Positions 28,910-41,796 of a DNA stretch of 64,000 nucleotides are shown piece by piece. The position numbers and the translations under genes are program-made. This stretch comes from Rotaria macrura. Taxonomy: Eukaryota > Rotifera > Eurotatoria > Philodinida > Philodinidae. Positions within the stretch are counted from its first letter, which is position 1. Every line of letters starts with the position of its first letter. A model generated the notes under the pieces. The model did no database searches, was not told where the DNA came from, and was given only the letters and a program-made list of their open reading frames with translations. The DNA lies in contig OENT01000713.1 in the NCBI GenBank assembly GCA_900239685.1, positions 1-64,000 on the forward strand, given 5' to 3'.

Positions 28910-31900
28910 TGGATTTAATACTTTATGTTCGACGATATAGATAGGATTGTTCATAATTGATTTATTCGATTGACTGTTGATGAACACATTACAGCAATCC
29001 TTTGAAATCGAATCATCTAAAATACATCTTTTTAATTAGAATACCTTCTAAATAAACACTTGTTAAAATCATTCCTTTACTAAAAGGCATGATATACAAC
29101 GTCGGAACGCATGGTAGTTCATTGTTTATACAGATCGATCAACTGACTATTTTTTGTCAACTTTAAATTCTATAGATCATTGGCATTGAACAGAATATGT
29201 ATGTTAAAATTGAAATCTAGCAATGAAGTGCACGATTGAATCAAGAGATATAATTCAAATGATGATAATAAAAGAAAAGAATACTCCAGAAGCTTAAGGG
29301 ATGAATTTGTCAAAATTTGACATTTTGAAAGAGTCAGATAGATTGATAAGTATAAAATTTAATCATGCTTGTTTTGTCAATTTTTCAGAATTTTGATTTT
29401 GCGAAATTAATGCTTAATTACGTTTCGAAAGAATTCCTGTATTACGATTCGATGATGCATTGTGAAAATCAACTGTACGAGTCGAAGAAAACTTGCAGAT
29501 TAAGCCCTTTACTCTAATACAATTATCAAAAACGTGTAAGTCTTGTCCGTTAATAAGTATTCTTGGATCAGAAAGAATATGAATTATTACGATAATCTTC
29601 TTACCATTAGAAGATTTGAGAAGACTAGTGCACACTCACTTTTCACATTCAATTCAATATGTTGGTTTATATAGAAATATATGAAAATGGAATAGGTGAA
29701 TGAAAATATCACTTTCTAAGTCATCAATTAGAAACGGGAAATTTCAAAAGAACTAAAGTTCCGAAAAAAAAACATTTTCATGTGAACTTGCACCAAGAAT
29801 AGAATCTGATGAATATGAATCAACTATTATTAATAGTTGAATTCTATTTCGTTGTTTTCACGATTTTGAGCAATTTATATGCGTTATAAAATATCTACAT
29901 ATTGACTGTATATTCAATCATGGTGTAGTACTTGTAGGATGAAATTTTTCTCATTTGTCTCCGATGGATAATACAAGATTCATTTCTACGATACTTACAA
30001 TTCAATCATGAATCTCAATCATTTAAAGATACATGTTGTTCTATTCAAACCATAACGTACGAGATTCCTCTGGATAATAAAATAATTTTACATGCAATTT
30101 TTGAATTTTCAACAATAATCATATAGAATATTTGTAATTATTGAAGAGAGGACATCAGTGAACTGAAACAATCACGTATGTAAAGCGACTTTTTGAAATC
30201 ATTCAGACAGTAGATAATTTAACTTTGTAGATTTTTTTCTAAATCTAAATGAACTAGAATGTTCTACTCATCATAGAATAGTAAACTTAACGTGCAGAAG
30301 TCTATTGAAAACATTAGTATGCCAACATCAATGGACTCCATTAATTTTTATCGACAAAACCATTGACACATGCCATTTTTTATCCTTTCAAAAGAATTCA
30401 TCCTTTCAGTTTGTATACATTTACTCCATATACGTATAAGTGTTTCTCTACGATGCGAATGACAAAGTTGAATTAAATATAATGAACACTTTCTGTTATA
30501 CTCATCCATTTATTAAAATTAAAAAGCCTACGTTTATTTGATTGTTTACGAAAATATTGAATAGAATCGACAAGACACTTAATATTTTTCTTTTTCGATA
30601 TTTCAATCATAAGACTAACATAAGTTATAAGAGATATTGTACTCGAGAAAATGTTTCATATTGATTGTCTATTATGTATCGATCAGCTACCGATAGAGTC
30701 TATTTTAATAGTTAGCGAAAAACTAGCGTCAGTACAGCAACTGATTGAAAATATATCACTCGACTAATTGATATTAGTCAGAACTGAAAATTAGTTACTG
30801 TTCTTACTTATCTCATATGTAGAGTCGTGTTCTAGAATGTAAAAAATAAAATTAGAAATGTAGATCCAATGAATTTTATTTTTGGTAAGACTTTTATAAG
30901 AACAAGGATACGCTTTTATAAATTCAAAATGAATGATACGACAAAAGTTTTATAAGATAAAGAATACAGTCACTTTTGATTTCATACATATGAAAGCTGT
31001 ACGAATAACGATTTCACATTAATTCATACTAATACGAAAGTTAATCCGAGTTTCTTTCATCATAGTGTAAAAATGTCTAATCGTATGTGATGTAAATAGA
31101 CCCACGCGATTACGAAAATATTTGGTCAAATACGTACCATATCAAACAGAATATTTCATGCAAATAGTCAGGTTCTTACTAGTGGTGTAATCACGTCAAT
31201 GATAATCAACTGCACATCATGTAAAAAGTCTGTTGTATTGTCTTTGTCTTAAGAACTGCTCAGTTGATAAGTTCATTTAGCCGAAAACCTTATCTCTACG
31301 AAGACGCACTAGAGAGCATGAACATCGTTCTAGCGACTAGATGATTACTCTAACTCGTCTATTGTTTGCTGACAAGCACAAAATCATGTGTTGTTTAGTT
31401 ACGTTTTCTCAACTACTCCGTATCGTAAGCAACTATTTAGAATTCTATATGAAAAGAAAAGCATTTAATTTTACTTGTCGTTTTTGATCTCTTGTCATCT
31501 GATGATTCGTACAATTGTTCTACATTATCTTTCATAGAATTATATGCCATTCAAACGAAAACAGGAAAAAGAATAAATAAACTTTTACAAGTTGTTACTA
31601 CGGTAACGTTTTCCGTTCAATTAATCAATTGTGCACAGATGATCGGAAAGAAAGTGTAGTCTTAATCTGATAAAATAAACAGTAACAAAACATTAAGAAT
31701 AGATAGTTCGTTGTAGACGGATTGAAAATTTGCGGAACAAACATAATCACATTAATCCAAAAACTAATAGTACAAGCCGATCGAAATAAAAAGCTTTATG
31801 TTTTTTCTATCGTTGTCTTTTTACGTCATATTTCGATCGGTTTATATGCATAATCGGCGTTCTTTCATTTTCTTTTCTTTTTCTTTTTCTTTTTTTTTAG

Positions 31901-32002
31901 CCATATGATTGTAATCAAAATACGAACTCATTGTGTCAAACATTATTTCATTGCAAGACATTTATTTTGATTAATAAACGACAGAGAATAATAAAAATTA
32001 TA
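28910..32002. other. Intergenic region upstream of the chitinase
   Basis: About 3 kb with no supported gene. A 73-codon minus-strand stretch (29635-29414) has protein-like composition (includes HILSDPRILINGQDLHVF) but no recognised family and no joining exons, so it is at best a relic. A pyrimidine-rich run lies near 31864-31898. Confidence 0.45.
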
Positions 32003-35000
32003 ATGATACTCAGAAGACTTCTCTTGTCTATAATTTTGGTCGAAGGTAAAAATTTTGCTTTTGTTCTTTATGTTACTAAACAGATGACGTGCGATATTTT
32101 CAGTTTCTATTCTTGCTACCGAACAAAAATTTAAAATTGTATGCTATTTCGCGAATTGGGGTAAGTATTTGTACAAAGATCGAGTATTCTATGACTTACG
32201 TCATTCTATAGCATATAATCGTCCCGGTGGTGGTTCAATGACTCCAGAAGATATTGATCCCTGTCTATGTACACACGTCATATATGCCTTTTCTGAAATG
32301 GAAAATAATCAATTAATACCAACTGAAAAACATGATTTAAAAGATAAAAATCAAGCAGGTAAATGTCGAATGAGCCATTATGAGACTCTCAAGATTACAA
32401 AGTATTAGAAAAGCAAGACGTTGATGCTTGAAAGTATTCACTTCATCATGATAGTATCAATTATGCTTGTTCTCAACCGTTAGTTGGTGCGGACTATTGA
32501 AAAGTCTCTTAGTCGTATGAGAAAAAAAAGAACTCTATATAAGATTTGTATGAATTCTGTGAAAGAAAATTGAAAAAAACTAATGAGTAACTTCAATATG
32601 ATATTAGTTTTGACTTGTTCAATCTCTAGCTGACATTAGGTAATAGTTCAAAACAAAATGAAAGTTCTCGAGTGACAAATGAAATTCAAATCTCTTTTTT
32701 TTTTAAAAGAAATGAAATATTTTTAATGATTTGAGAAACAATCATAAAGTAAAATATATTTTAGTATCTCAAATGCAAAACATCACAGAGAACAATTTTT
32801 ACTACGTGAAAACAACCATACGAAAGAGCTTGATAAAATAAATTTTTTAGAGAAATCTCGAAGACATGTTTTACTTCAGCAACATTTTTTCTTTACAATA
32901 TATATTTCATCGACAAAACAATGAATGAAATTAGTATATGATGTTCATAGTACATCTATTGTGTCAATGAAAACCGCTACACATATTTTTATGGTGTAGT
33001 AAATATTCAACATACATAATAGCAGTCGGATAGTAATCTGTTTACTAATAAAAAAATAGTATTCTTCTTCGCTTGTTTTTAAACTTTGAATAGAGCATGC
33101 AATATTTCACTTGACAATTCTAAAAACAATCTGAATAATGACAGATTGTTATCATTTGAAAACTTTGAACTTATTCGAAGATTTATTTATCACTATGATT
33201 TGGATTTTTTAAATTTTGCACGGTCAAATCTATATGAAATGTTACTAGTTCGTTTTGTATAGTCTTTTGTCGTCTATCAAATAATCCTTTATATTGACAA
33301 CAATCGTAACTGTCAACGAAGAACATAGAGCTATGACGACGATGAAAAGTCGAGATGGATTAAGTTTTCTAAGACGATATCTTGAATTAGGGTAGAGACA
33401 TGATGAAGTTAATCACTATAGGCGTATGTAGATTAAATGCTAGAGAAATAGAAGTATTATCTTTAGCATGAGCGAGTTTCGAACAAACGGTTTTTTATCG
33501 AGTTTACTTTTGTGCAATTCATATATATATAAAGTGTATTTAATTCGATAGGATTTTTCGAACGGTTCAATTCATGGAAAAGTGTAAATAAACATTTAAA
33601 AACTTTACTTGCCGTTGGTGGTTGGGTAAGAATATATTCTTTACTTGATTAACAGTATGAAATCGAACTTTTCATTGATTCTCATAGGATATGGGAATGA
33701 AAGATTTTGCAGGTAGAACAAAAGATTCTATTTCATATGTCAGAAAAGAACTTGATGGATAGGTATTGTTAAATCGGAAAAAACAATGAGAAGTTTTGCA
33801 GAATCATCTATTAAATATTTACGTAAACATAAATTTGATGGTCTTGATCTTGGTAAGTTCACATCGATGGTAAATATTAAAACTAAATCTTTGTGATTTC
33901 ATTTGTTTTAGATTTTGAATATCCAGGTAGAGAAAGAAGAAACGAAATTTGAGAAAAATATTCGACAGTAAACTTTTTTTTGTGATGACAGGTGTTGATT
34001 GGAGAGATAGTCCAAGAGAAGATAAACAGAAATTCACAAAACTATGTGAAGTATGTAGAAACAGAAAATGTTTTTCGCGTTCTAAATTAATTAATTAATT
34101 CAGATTTTATATGAAACATTTGAAAACGAAGCTGAAAAAAGTGGTCAAGAACGTCTTCTCTTAACTGCAGCTGTAGCAGCTGCAAAAATTAACATTGATA
34201 AAGCATATGAAATCGATAAACTTGTACCGTACGTGAACTAATTACTCTAGATTCATTGTTTCTAAATAGTTTATTGTAGAGTTCTCGATTGGTATGTCAA
34301 TGGCATCATGTCTAGTTAATCGACTAGTTTACTTTTGCATGTATGTTTAAATTAAGGTTTAATTTAATGACCTATGATTTTCATGGATCATGGGATCAAA
34401 ATCGTGCACATCATTCATCTTTGAATAGTAAAGATGATGAAAAAGATGATACAATGTATATTGTATGTCAATTATTTTCGATAATATTATTTTTCTTTAA
34501 TAAGAAAAATCTTAATTAGGATTTTGCTGTTAAATATTTTCAAAAATTGGGCATGCCAACAAATAAAATGCTGTTAGGTTTAGGTACATACGGACGAGGT
34601 GATACACCAGCTATGCCCTATACTGGATTTAAAGGTGAAAATGGTTTTGTAGCATATTATGAAGTATAAATAAATTTTCTTGATTTGTTTTATGACTCGA
34701 TTTAATATTAATGTTTAGAGTTGCATTCAGATTGTTTGTGAAAAAATGAAAGAAACATGGGATGCTAAACAACTTGTTCCATACATAACAGGTCCATATA
34801 ATCAACCGAAAGCCGGTGTAGAAAATGTTCGCAGTATGAAATATAAAGTAAATAGAACGATGTCTACTGTGTCAATATTTTGTGTATGATTATGATTGAT
34901 TTTGTTTTTTTTTTCAAAGGCAAATTATATAAAACAAAATAATTTGGGTGGTGCTATGATTTGGACACTTGATATGGATGATTTTCGTGGTCAATTCTGT

Positions 35001-38000
35001 TGTCAAGGAAAGTATCCTATGATAAAAACAATCAAAGCTATCTTACATGGCCAACTAAAGTTATTACCAAAGGAAAAAATTTGTTCTACTTGTCCAACAA
35101 CGGAATATAAAAGTAATGTATACGTTTTATTGAAATAATACAACTTTATGCGATATACATATATATGTATTGTTAAAGATTTCAAACCTAATTCTCAATA
35201 TCAAGCACCAACTACAACTGAAAAAACAACTAAAAAATCAAAATTATCTAAACGTGATACAGAAGGACCGAGTAAGAGTTTGTCTTTTGTTTTTGTTATT
35301 ATAAAACAGCAATCATGTTCAAATTACTTAATTATTTCTATTGTTTAGCGCCCGAAGATGTTTGTGAAGAATTAAAAGATGGACAATGGCCAGATCCAAC
35401 AGATTGTAAGAGTTATTTCTTATGTCGTGGTGTAGGTAGTCAATGGGGAGAACAAAAACGTGAAACATGTTATGCTGGTAAGATGAACAACTTTATTCGT
35501 ATGAATACACAAATGAGACAAGCCTTCAGATAGTAATGTGATTATTTTGTTGAAATTGAAAACATACGTATCTCGAGATAGTGAGGTATCTTAGTAAGGA
35601 TTTTTATCTTTGATATGAATGTTTAGTTAAGTGATACGATAGATCATGAAAGCAACAACTTAGTTGTAAATATTTATATGGAGATGAGTGATCAATTAAA
35701 TAACAGTTATAATACAAATAAAGAATATTGTCTTCTGTCTCATGTTTTGTACTTGCAAATAAACTGTGAATGTAGACAATATTTTAAAAATAAATAGTAC
35801 AGTGTACAGATAGAGTTCTTTACGAAGAAATGTCTATCTCAAGTTGTCGAACAGTAGGGTCACAGTTGTTTTTCTCAATCGATATTATCGAAGTAGTGAT
35901 AAATACTCTCTTGATCGAACGAGAGGTGTCAACTTGATTGAAAAAAGTGAAGGTCTTGCTTTAGAATTTGTAAAACGATCGATTGTCAAGAAGATTCTGC
36001 TGTTGATGAAGACTTTCATTACTTGTTCAGTTCAGAGTGTAGAATATGGTCAGGGTATGTCGTAGTTCACGTTTCCGGGTACCCGCATACATAAATACAG
36101 TAGGGTTCCCAGGTTCTCGCAAACACAGTCAAGATCTTGTTCTTGGAAACTGAAACCTCTAGACCGTTCCCTACATGAGTATCTAGGAGCAATCGATATT
36201 CCTTACACAACTATCTCATTCTAGAAATTATTCATACCAGATGCTTTAATGTGAGGAATAAGTTAGGATACATGATTCGAACTCGACTATACAATGGGTT
36301 GTTAAACCTATGGAAAAATCGGATCACTTTTTCGACTAACCTGTGTTTGGATCTTCTGAAAAAAAAACTTACCGTTTCTCAAAATTTTTATTATCATCGT
36401 ATCGATCCCGTTACTTGTTCATTGTTACATGAAAACACGATCACAGTACAATATTCATACAGAAGAGTCAAAATGTTTATCAATGAAAAAACTGACATTT
36501 TGCGTTATTAAATCCCATTGTGACTCGAACAAAAAACTTTCAATCTCATCGAAAGCAAAAGATTTTGCATCGACCAACGATGGATCATGATTAGTATTAG
36601 TAATGACTTCTTACAAGAAAAATACATTAATTTAAAATTTCTAGACGGCTAATGTTTAACATTGTAATATAGTATTAAAAATAAGCTCGAACTAAGATGT
36701 GTGCAAAGCAGCAATAGAATTGAGTTTCTTTTTTTCTAAAAATTAGAAATGCATTTTCTATTGTACTTTTTAAAAATATCTGGAACTTAATCTTTCTATA
36801 AATCTTATTTTTGATTCAGCATTGTGAAGCAATGTTCTCGAGTAACCCATTTTAATTTCATTAGAAAATACAAAGGATTCTATGGAGAAAAAAAATAGTT
36901 CGTAAGTTTATAAAATTATAAGAATATATCATATGTACTGATTAGCTTGATTCCAGTTTTATTTGTCTTGGTTGCATTTTTAATGTAAGACAAGACGATA
37001 ATAGATGTTGTAAGTTACACAAAATTGTTCTCTAAATCTTTTATAACCGATGCGATTAGTATCTGTATGATTCTGTCTGACACGAGGATGTTTTATGACT
37101 ATTAAAAATAAAATGAAGTCTATCACACAGCAAAGATTATCAAAGGCTAGATATTTGATGTGAAAAACATATCTTATTGAGTTCATCTTATTCTTTTTGA
37201 CATTCTCAATTAGACATTCGTTTTCACCGTGAAAAGCTCGTGCTATATTCAATTTTCCTTGAATAGTTCATTTTTTCAATCTCTTTTACATTCGAACAAT
37301 TATTTTCATACAATAAGATAGTCATCATTCGTACAAAACACCGTTCGTATAGAATATTTGACATCACTCAAACTGAAATTGTTGTCGTTCTTGAAGCTGC
37401 AAACCGATTCTGAAGTATATATCGTTTTCTGGAATTTTTTCTTTCTTGCAAAAATCATTTCTCATCATATTCATAGTTTCATAATTGCCTAGACACTTCT
37501 CGTTGATCTAACATAAAAGAAAATGAATTCTTGCAAACATCCTATAGAAAACCAATTCGATGAAAATCGTTTTCTCTATTATTTATCATAGAATATCTAA
37601 ATAATCAGTAAAGATTTTCGAAAACAAAAACATTCGATAAATAGCAATGCCTGTTTTTTTTTTCGTTCAGGTTCTTATTTTGATCCCAATGATAAATCAT
37701 GTAAATGGGTTGGTGCCGATAAGGTTAACTCAAGTTTTTAAATTCTCTTCTAATCATATTTGTGTACTTTTATCTGTATAGGTTAATTGTGAAGACCTAG
37801 TTGAAGGCTATGAGAATCCAGTGGCTGGTGTAACACAATCTACGACTAATGATGAAGATGATGTTGAAGATGAAGATATAACGGACGAAATGGGATCGTC
37901 AACAAAAAAGAAACTATCAAAATCATCATCATCATTATCCTCGAGTAAATCATTATCGATATTAAGTCGAACAACATCTGAATTCGATACGTGTGCACCG

Positions 38001-38622
38001 GAAAAGTCTGTTGAATTTGATCCTGTTCAAGGTAATAGAGAAATTCCAAAACTTTTCTTTGCCATGACCAGCCTCATCTACTATAGCTTTCTATAGGTAT
38101 GCTTTGTTACTCTTGCGAAAGTCCGAAGGAGGCCAGCGATTGTCAAATAAATCCAAATCAAACAGCAACCATGATGTGCGAATCGATGCAACAAATTTGC
38201 TACAGCAGAAAAACCACAAACGCCGTCGGTAAAAAAGAAACTTGATTTGTTTTTTGAAAAATCTATTTTCTTCTATATCAATATATATATATACGCATAT
38301 GTATTGAATCATTGAAGGAAAACTACTACAGTTCAGTCGCGGTTGTACAATGCCACAAACATCGGCGAGCAATTCAACACAAGAGGTACAATGTCTGTCA
38401 AGCAAAGCCGAAGGAAAGACTATTTGCGTGAAATATTGTCAGGACAATCTTTGCAACAATCAGGACATAAGGTTTATTTGCATCACGCAATTTTTAATGA
38501 AAATTTATATCTTCATCTTTAGCGATGGCGCTCTACCAATAACAATCAATCGATTGACCTTCGTCATATATTATCTTTTAACATTGCTAATAATGATCAT
38601 GTCTACACAAGATTATTCTTAA
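32003..38622 (+). CDS. GH18 chitinase - CBM14 - Ly-6/uPAR (LU) domain protein, probably membrane anchored
   Basis: Twenty exons: 32003-32045, 32104-32160, 32212-32358, 33552-33625, 33688-33712, 33763-33852, 33912-33926, 33992-34050, 34104-34228, 34357-34462, 34520-34663, 34719-34847, 34920-35112, 35179-35271, 35349-35477, 37671-37723, 37782-38031, 38097-38228, 38318-38471 and 38523-38622. They join in frame to 705 residues. A signal peptide precedes KIVCYFANW, TLLAVGGW, FDGLDLDFEYPG (DxxDxDxE, catalytic E148), LMTYDFHGSWD and GGAMIWTLDMDDF, a complete GH18 barrel for chitin hydrolysis. A six-Cys CBM14 (about 439-497) is split by a 2.2-kb intron. An acidic/Ser-rich linker leads to a ten-Cys LU domain (CYSC... 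to NLCNN, about 581-668). A hydrophobic C-terminus (about 677-699) follows a Ser-Asp-Gly, suggesting a GPI signal. If the last four exons belong to another gene, the chitinase would still be complete. Confidence 0.85.
32359..33551. other. Long intron 3 of the chitinase gene
   Basis: This 1,193-bp AT-rich intron follows exon 3; most others in the gene are 50-90 bp. No internal gene recognised. Confidence 0.6.
35478..37670. other. Long intron 15 of the chitinase gene
   Basis: This 2,193-bp intron interrupts the CBM14 domain between its fourth and fifth cysteines. It contains degenerate coding-like sequence on the minus strand near 36980-37252 (see repeat) and a less AT-rich block at about 36060-36200. 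No active gene recognised inside. Confidence 0.55.
36980..37252 (-). pseudogene. Degenerate coding relic inside chitinase intron, related to 49070-49200
   Basis: A 90-codon minus-strand stretch with a hydrophobic run (CCVIDFILFLIVI) followed by RFREQFCVTYNIYYR. A second, more decayed copy occurs on the minus strand near 49070-49200, with FREQFC, a stop, then TYISIYYR. The hydrophobic helix followed by a basic FRE.F motif recalls the end of a 7TM receptor, but that is weak. Probably a dispersed repeat or dead gene fragment. Confidence 0.35.
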
Positions 38623-39682
38623 TCATTACATTTTTATTAATGGTTCTTGCTCAAATATAAACTATCTATCCAATGAACATATATATATATATAAATGTCT
38701 TTTCTTCTTATGTGTTTCTTGTTAATCTTTTGTTTTGATTTTGTTTGTTGCTTTGAGCGTGTTCGATCTTGTTTTCAAACAGGAAAAAAAAATAATGAGA
38801 AGCAGTCTCATTGGATTATTAGTACACAATAATTGATTTTATTACAAATAGTCAAATTTTAAGCAACATTTTTCAAGGTTTAATGCAATCTTTTCATTTC
38901 TTATTATGTAATATTTGTTTATAATGTCAAATCAAAATGACATTTATCGAAAAACAAAGATTTGCTTGGCGTTTGATATTTCATTCTTTTTTTTTGCTTA
39001 CTCCATTTACGGATTTCATGGTCGATGCGCTGTTTTTATTCTCTCTTGAATACTTATACACACATTTTACTAGTATCCTACGTATTTTCATAAGTGAGCG
39101 TTACCGAATAGTGAATAATCAAAGTTAGAAGTTGTAAGAAAATAAGTAATATGCCGGATGGTGCAAGGTGTACTGATTTTTTTCTTTTCTTTTTTAATGT
39201 TTTTCTCTTTTCTAGTCGCTTTCGTACGAAATCAAAACAAGTCCTGATAAAAATTCTAAGACGTCGAAGGCAGTGAGAAAAAGAAAATGAAACGCACTCA
39301 CCCATTTTGAAGTACATATGTATATAACTGGATCTATACAAACCTGCTGATTACCTTTTGGCCTCGATACTTTCGCAAGACACTTCACCTTTCTGACGAT
39401 TCTTTGTCATACATACACAAGAGAGAGAGAGAGAGAAAACTGAAAAAAATGAGAGAGGTTGTTCCGTAAAAAATAAAAGAGAACCTTATACAATGACATA
39501 CTTTTTCACTTTTCTTCCTTTCATGATGACCTGATGTTTTCAGTTTAAGAAATGGTACTTGTATTTTTTTTTCTCCTTTTATTCAAACATATAAATTCGT
39601 AATCTCAACGTTCTTTGTTTTAATTTTAGATTTATTGTATATCTCTTATGTAGATGAAAATTACTAGCTTTAAAATATTCAG
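38623..39682. other. Intergenic region with GA tract
   Basis: No supported gene. A (GA)n run lies at 39421-39436. Upstream exons of the next gene could lie here, because an acceptor-like TTCAG directly precedes its apparent start codon, but none could be joined in frame. Confidence 0.45.
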
Positions 39683-40494
39683 ATGTCTGGTGGTGAATTC
39701 GATACGACTGCCTTGATTATGTATGTACTAAAATTGAAAATGTAATTTATGAAAACAATATGTATATATATATATATTAACTTTTTATCAAGCTCTATCT
39801 GTGTAATCGTTCCGGCATTGATTGCTATTATTGTATGTGCAATCATCTGTTTTTCAAAACGGAAGAGAGATAAAAAACTGCATCGTCAAATAAGTATGAA
39901 TTATTTAAATTGAAACACATGATTCCAATAGAGTTGATTCATAACGTATACATGCATAATAATGAAAACAAATTATTCTGTTTATTACTAATCGATGTAT
40001 TCTATAGCCATTGAGAAAGAGTATATGTTTGTAATATAAATCAAATAAAGTATTTTTCCATTCAATTATGCTAATAGAGAGAATTGAATTAGCGAACTCT
40101 TTTTCAAATTATGATCATTTCGTACGATAAGAGGGATCCGCTTTTATTAGATAGATCGTCTTCGTATGAATATGAAGAGCAACACGAACAGCCACTACCA
40201 AATAGTTATATAATTGATTTAACACGTCTCAACCGTCCACAACAACAACAACAACAACAACAACGTCGTTTACATGAACAACCAACTATAATAGAACAGT
40301 TACCACCATCGTATGTCACATCACTGTACAACACACGAAGGCAACCAGTACCGTTATTTACATCTGTTCGTACAATACCCTCATCAACAAATGATCGTCA
40401 GTATTCATCTGTAATATCACCAAATGTACATTCGTCCATGCCACCCTCCTATGCGGAAATATTTTTGTCGCCTCATACGTTACCATATGGATAA
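39683..40494 (+). CDS. Single-pass membrane protein with cytoplasmic PPSY motifs (gene A)
   Basis: Three-exon model 39683-39720, 39793-39893, 40151-40494, giving 160 residues. An alternative uses a 13-nt exon at 40008-40020 and an acceptor before 40134, giving 170 residues; both close in frame. A roughly 10-residue outside segment is followed by one membrane helix (ISICVIVPALIAIIVCAIIC), a basic stop-transfer (SKRKRDKK) and a long tail. The tail has a polyglutamine run and two PPxY-type motifs, LPPSY and MPPSY, which typically bind WW domains of NEDD4-family ubiquitin ligases. The transmembrane exon enters in phase 2 and exits in phase 1, as in genes B and C nearby, suggesting common ancestry. 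The start is uncertain because a splice-acceptor-like TTCAG abuts it. It is convergent with claudin-like gene E (171 bp apart). Confidence 0.65.
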
Positions 40495-40665
40495 AAAGAT
40501 ACTATTCGTTCATTGTATTTATTAGTAATTATCATTTTTTTAAATAGAAAATTGGTGCTTTTTTCTTCTTCTTTGTTTCACATTTATATTTTTACATTAT
40601 ATCTCATTCATAATATCTACATAATTTGATTTGTGAGAAAAGTAAACAAATGATGAAAACTACTA

Positions 40666-41400
40666 TCATTGAATTTGAACTGCTTCGTGACTACCAGTCA
40701 ATTTGTAAGTTATTGAAGTTGAACGAAACGAATTGTCACGACAATATGAAACCTTGTAAGAAGAAACGAATCATTGAATTGATAAATCTTTATTCATACA
40801 TTGTGTTTTGTTAATACTTACCACACGTACTGATGAACATATTAAGTCGATCACACCAAACATTAATGCCAATAGAAATATAAAAAATGACCAATCAAAG
40901 GATTCATGTAGACTATCACTAATCACAACAAATCCAACAATACTAAAGAAACTAGTCGCTAACACAAATATTAATGTCGTTAACAGAGCAAGTTCTTCTA
41001 CAAATAGAAGAATATTAATCTAGTTTTTTCCTTCTTTTCAAAATTACCTAAAATAAGATTTATACGTGATCGGATTTGTCTATATAAAATACAACAATTA
41101 AATAACTCAAACAGAACATTAAGTAAACTGATGATGTAGAAAAACCATAATCCTCCTTTAGCACTATTTTTTGCATAACAAAAACGACCATAGTCAAAGC
41201 ATGCTAACTTGAGACCTATATGAATGAAATCGCATATTTCAATTTCAGAAGAAAAAAAGAAAAAAAATTCGTTTTACACCTCGATATTCACTTCCATCAA
41301 AATTTCGTATCCAATGATGAGTAGTGACTGCCACAGTTAATGAAATACATGTCATCAATTTGCAAATAAAGATAAAACTATTAAATAGTGGTGAACGCAT
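40666..41400 (-). CDS. Claudin/PMP22-like four-TM protein (gene E)
   Basis: Four exons on the minus strand (41400-41280, 41215-41048, 40997-40822, 40752-40666) give 183 residues. Four membrane segments are visible: the first around FIFICKLMTCISLTVAV, the second around LWFFYIISLLNVLFELF, the third around LLTTLIFVLATSFFSIVGF and the fourth around FFIFLLALMFGVIDLIC. The first loop contains HHWIRNF and GLKLACFDYGRFC, the W...GL...C...C pattern of the claudin/PMP22 superfamily. Intron phases 1, 1, 0 and the size of exon 3 (176 nt) are identical to gene D just upstream, so the two are tandem duplicates. The tail is short, Ser/Thr-rich and polar, with no clear PDZ-binding end. The role (junction, or a tetraspan adaptor) is not determinable. 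Confidence 0.75.
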
Positions 41401-41796
41401 TTGTTTGAAAGTAGCCTATACTTTCGTATGATGGATCAAGACTCTTTGCCTTTGTTATATAATCATACTTCTATTACATACGAATATCTATCATTTTTAG
41501 ATAGGCATCGGATTACAAAACAATGATTTACGTTAATATGTTGCTATTCAATATGAGCTTGCTTCTTATCTTATATCATCAAGCAAAATTTAGTACTATT
41601 TTAATCTTTATTCAAAATTTCATCAAGAACATATTAGTTTGATGTGAATTCTTCATTGTTTTAATACTTCACCTACAAGTGGAATGTGTTATTGTCTATT
41701 GAAAAGTTTTTTTGTATGTATATCATCAAACATGAGAGCTTCATAATATTATAACAATAAGAAGTCAAAAATAATAATTGAAAAAAATAAATCAAA

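Noticed and set aside
32161-32211. Reading through 32161-32211 as coding (no stop, frame kept)
   Set aside because: Removing it restores the canonical GH18 spacing FANWAYNRPGGG..PEDIDP, and it has GTAAGT and TATAG ends, so it is treated as an intron, with retention noted as a possibility.
33688-33765. Apparent premature stop (GAT GGA TAG) in the chitinase after the GGW motif
   Set aside because: A 50-bp intron (33713-33762) with consensus ends removes the stop and restores the expected GH18 sequence.
36505-36600. tRNA-like stretch on the minus strand (TTCGAGTC T-loop-like sequence)
   Set aside because: The T-stem has a mismatch and no acceptor stem or convincing D-arm could be paired. At most it is a tRNA-derived fragment.
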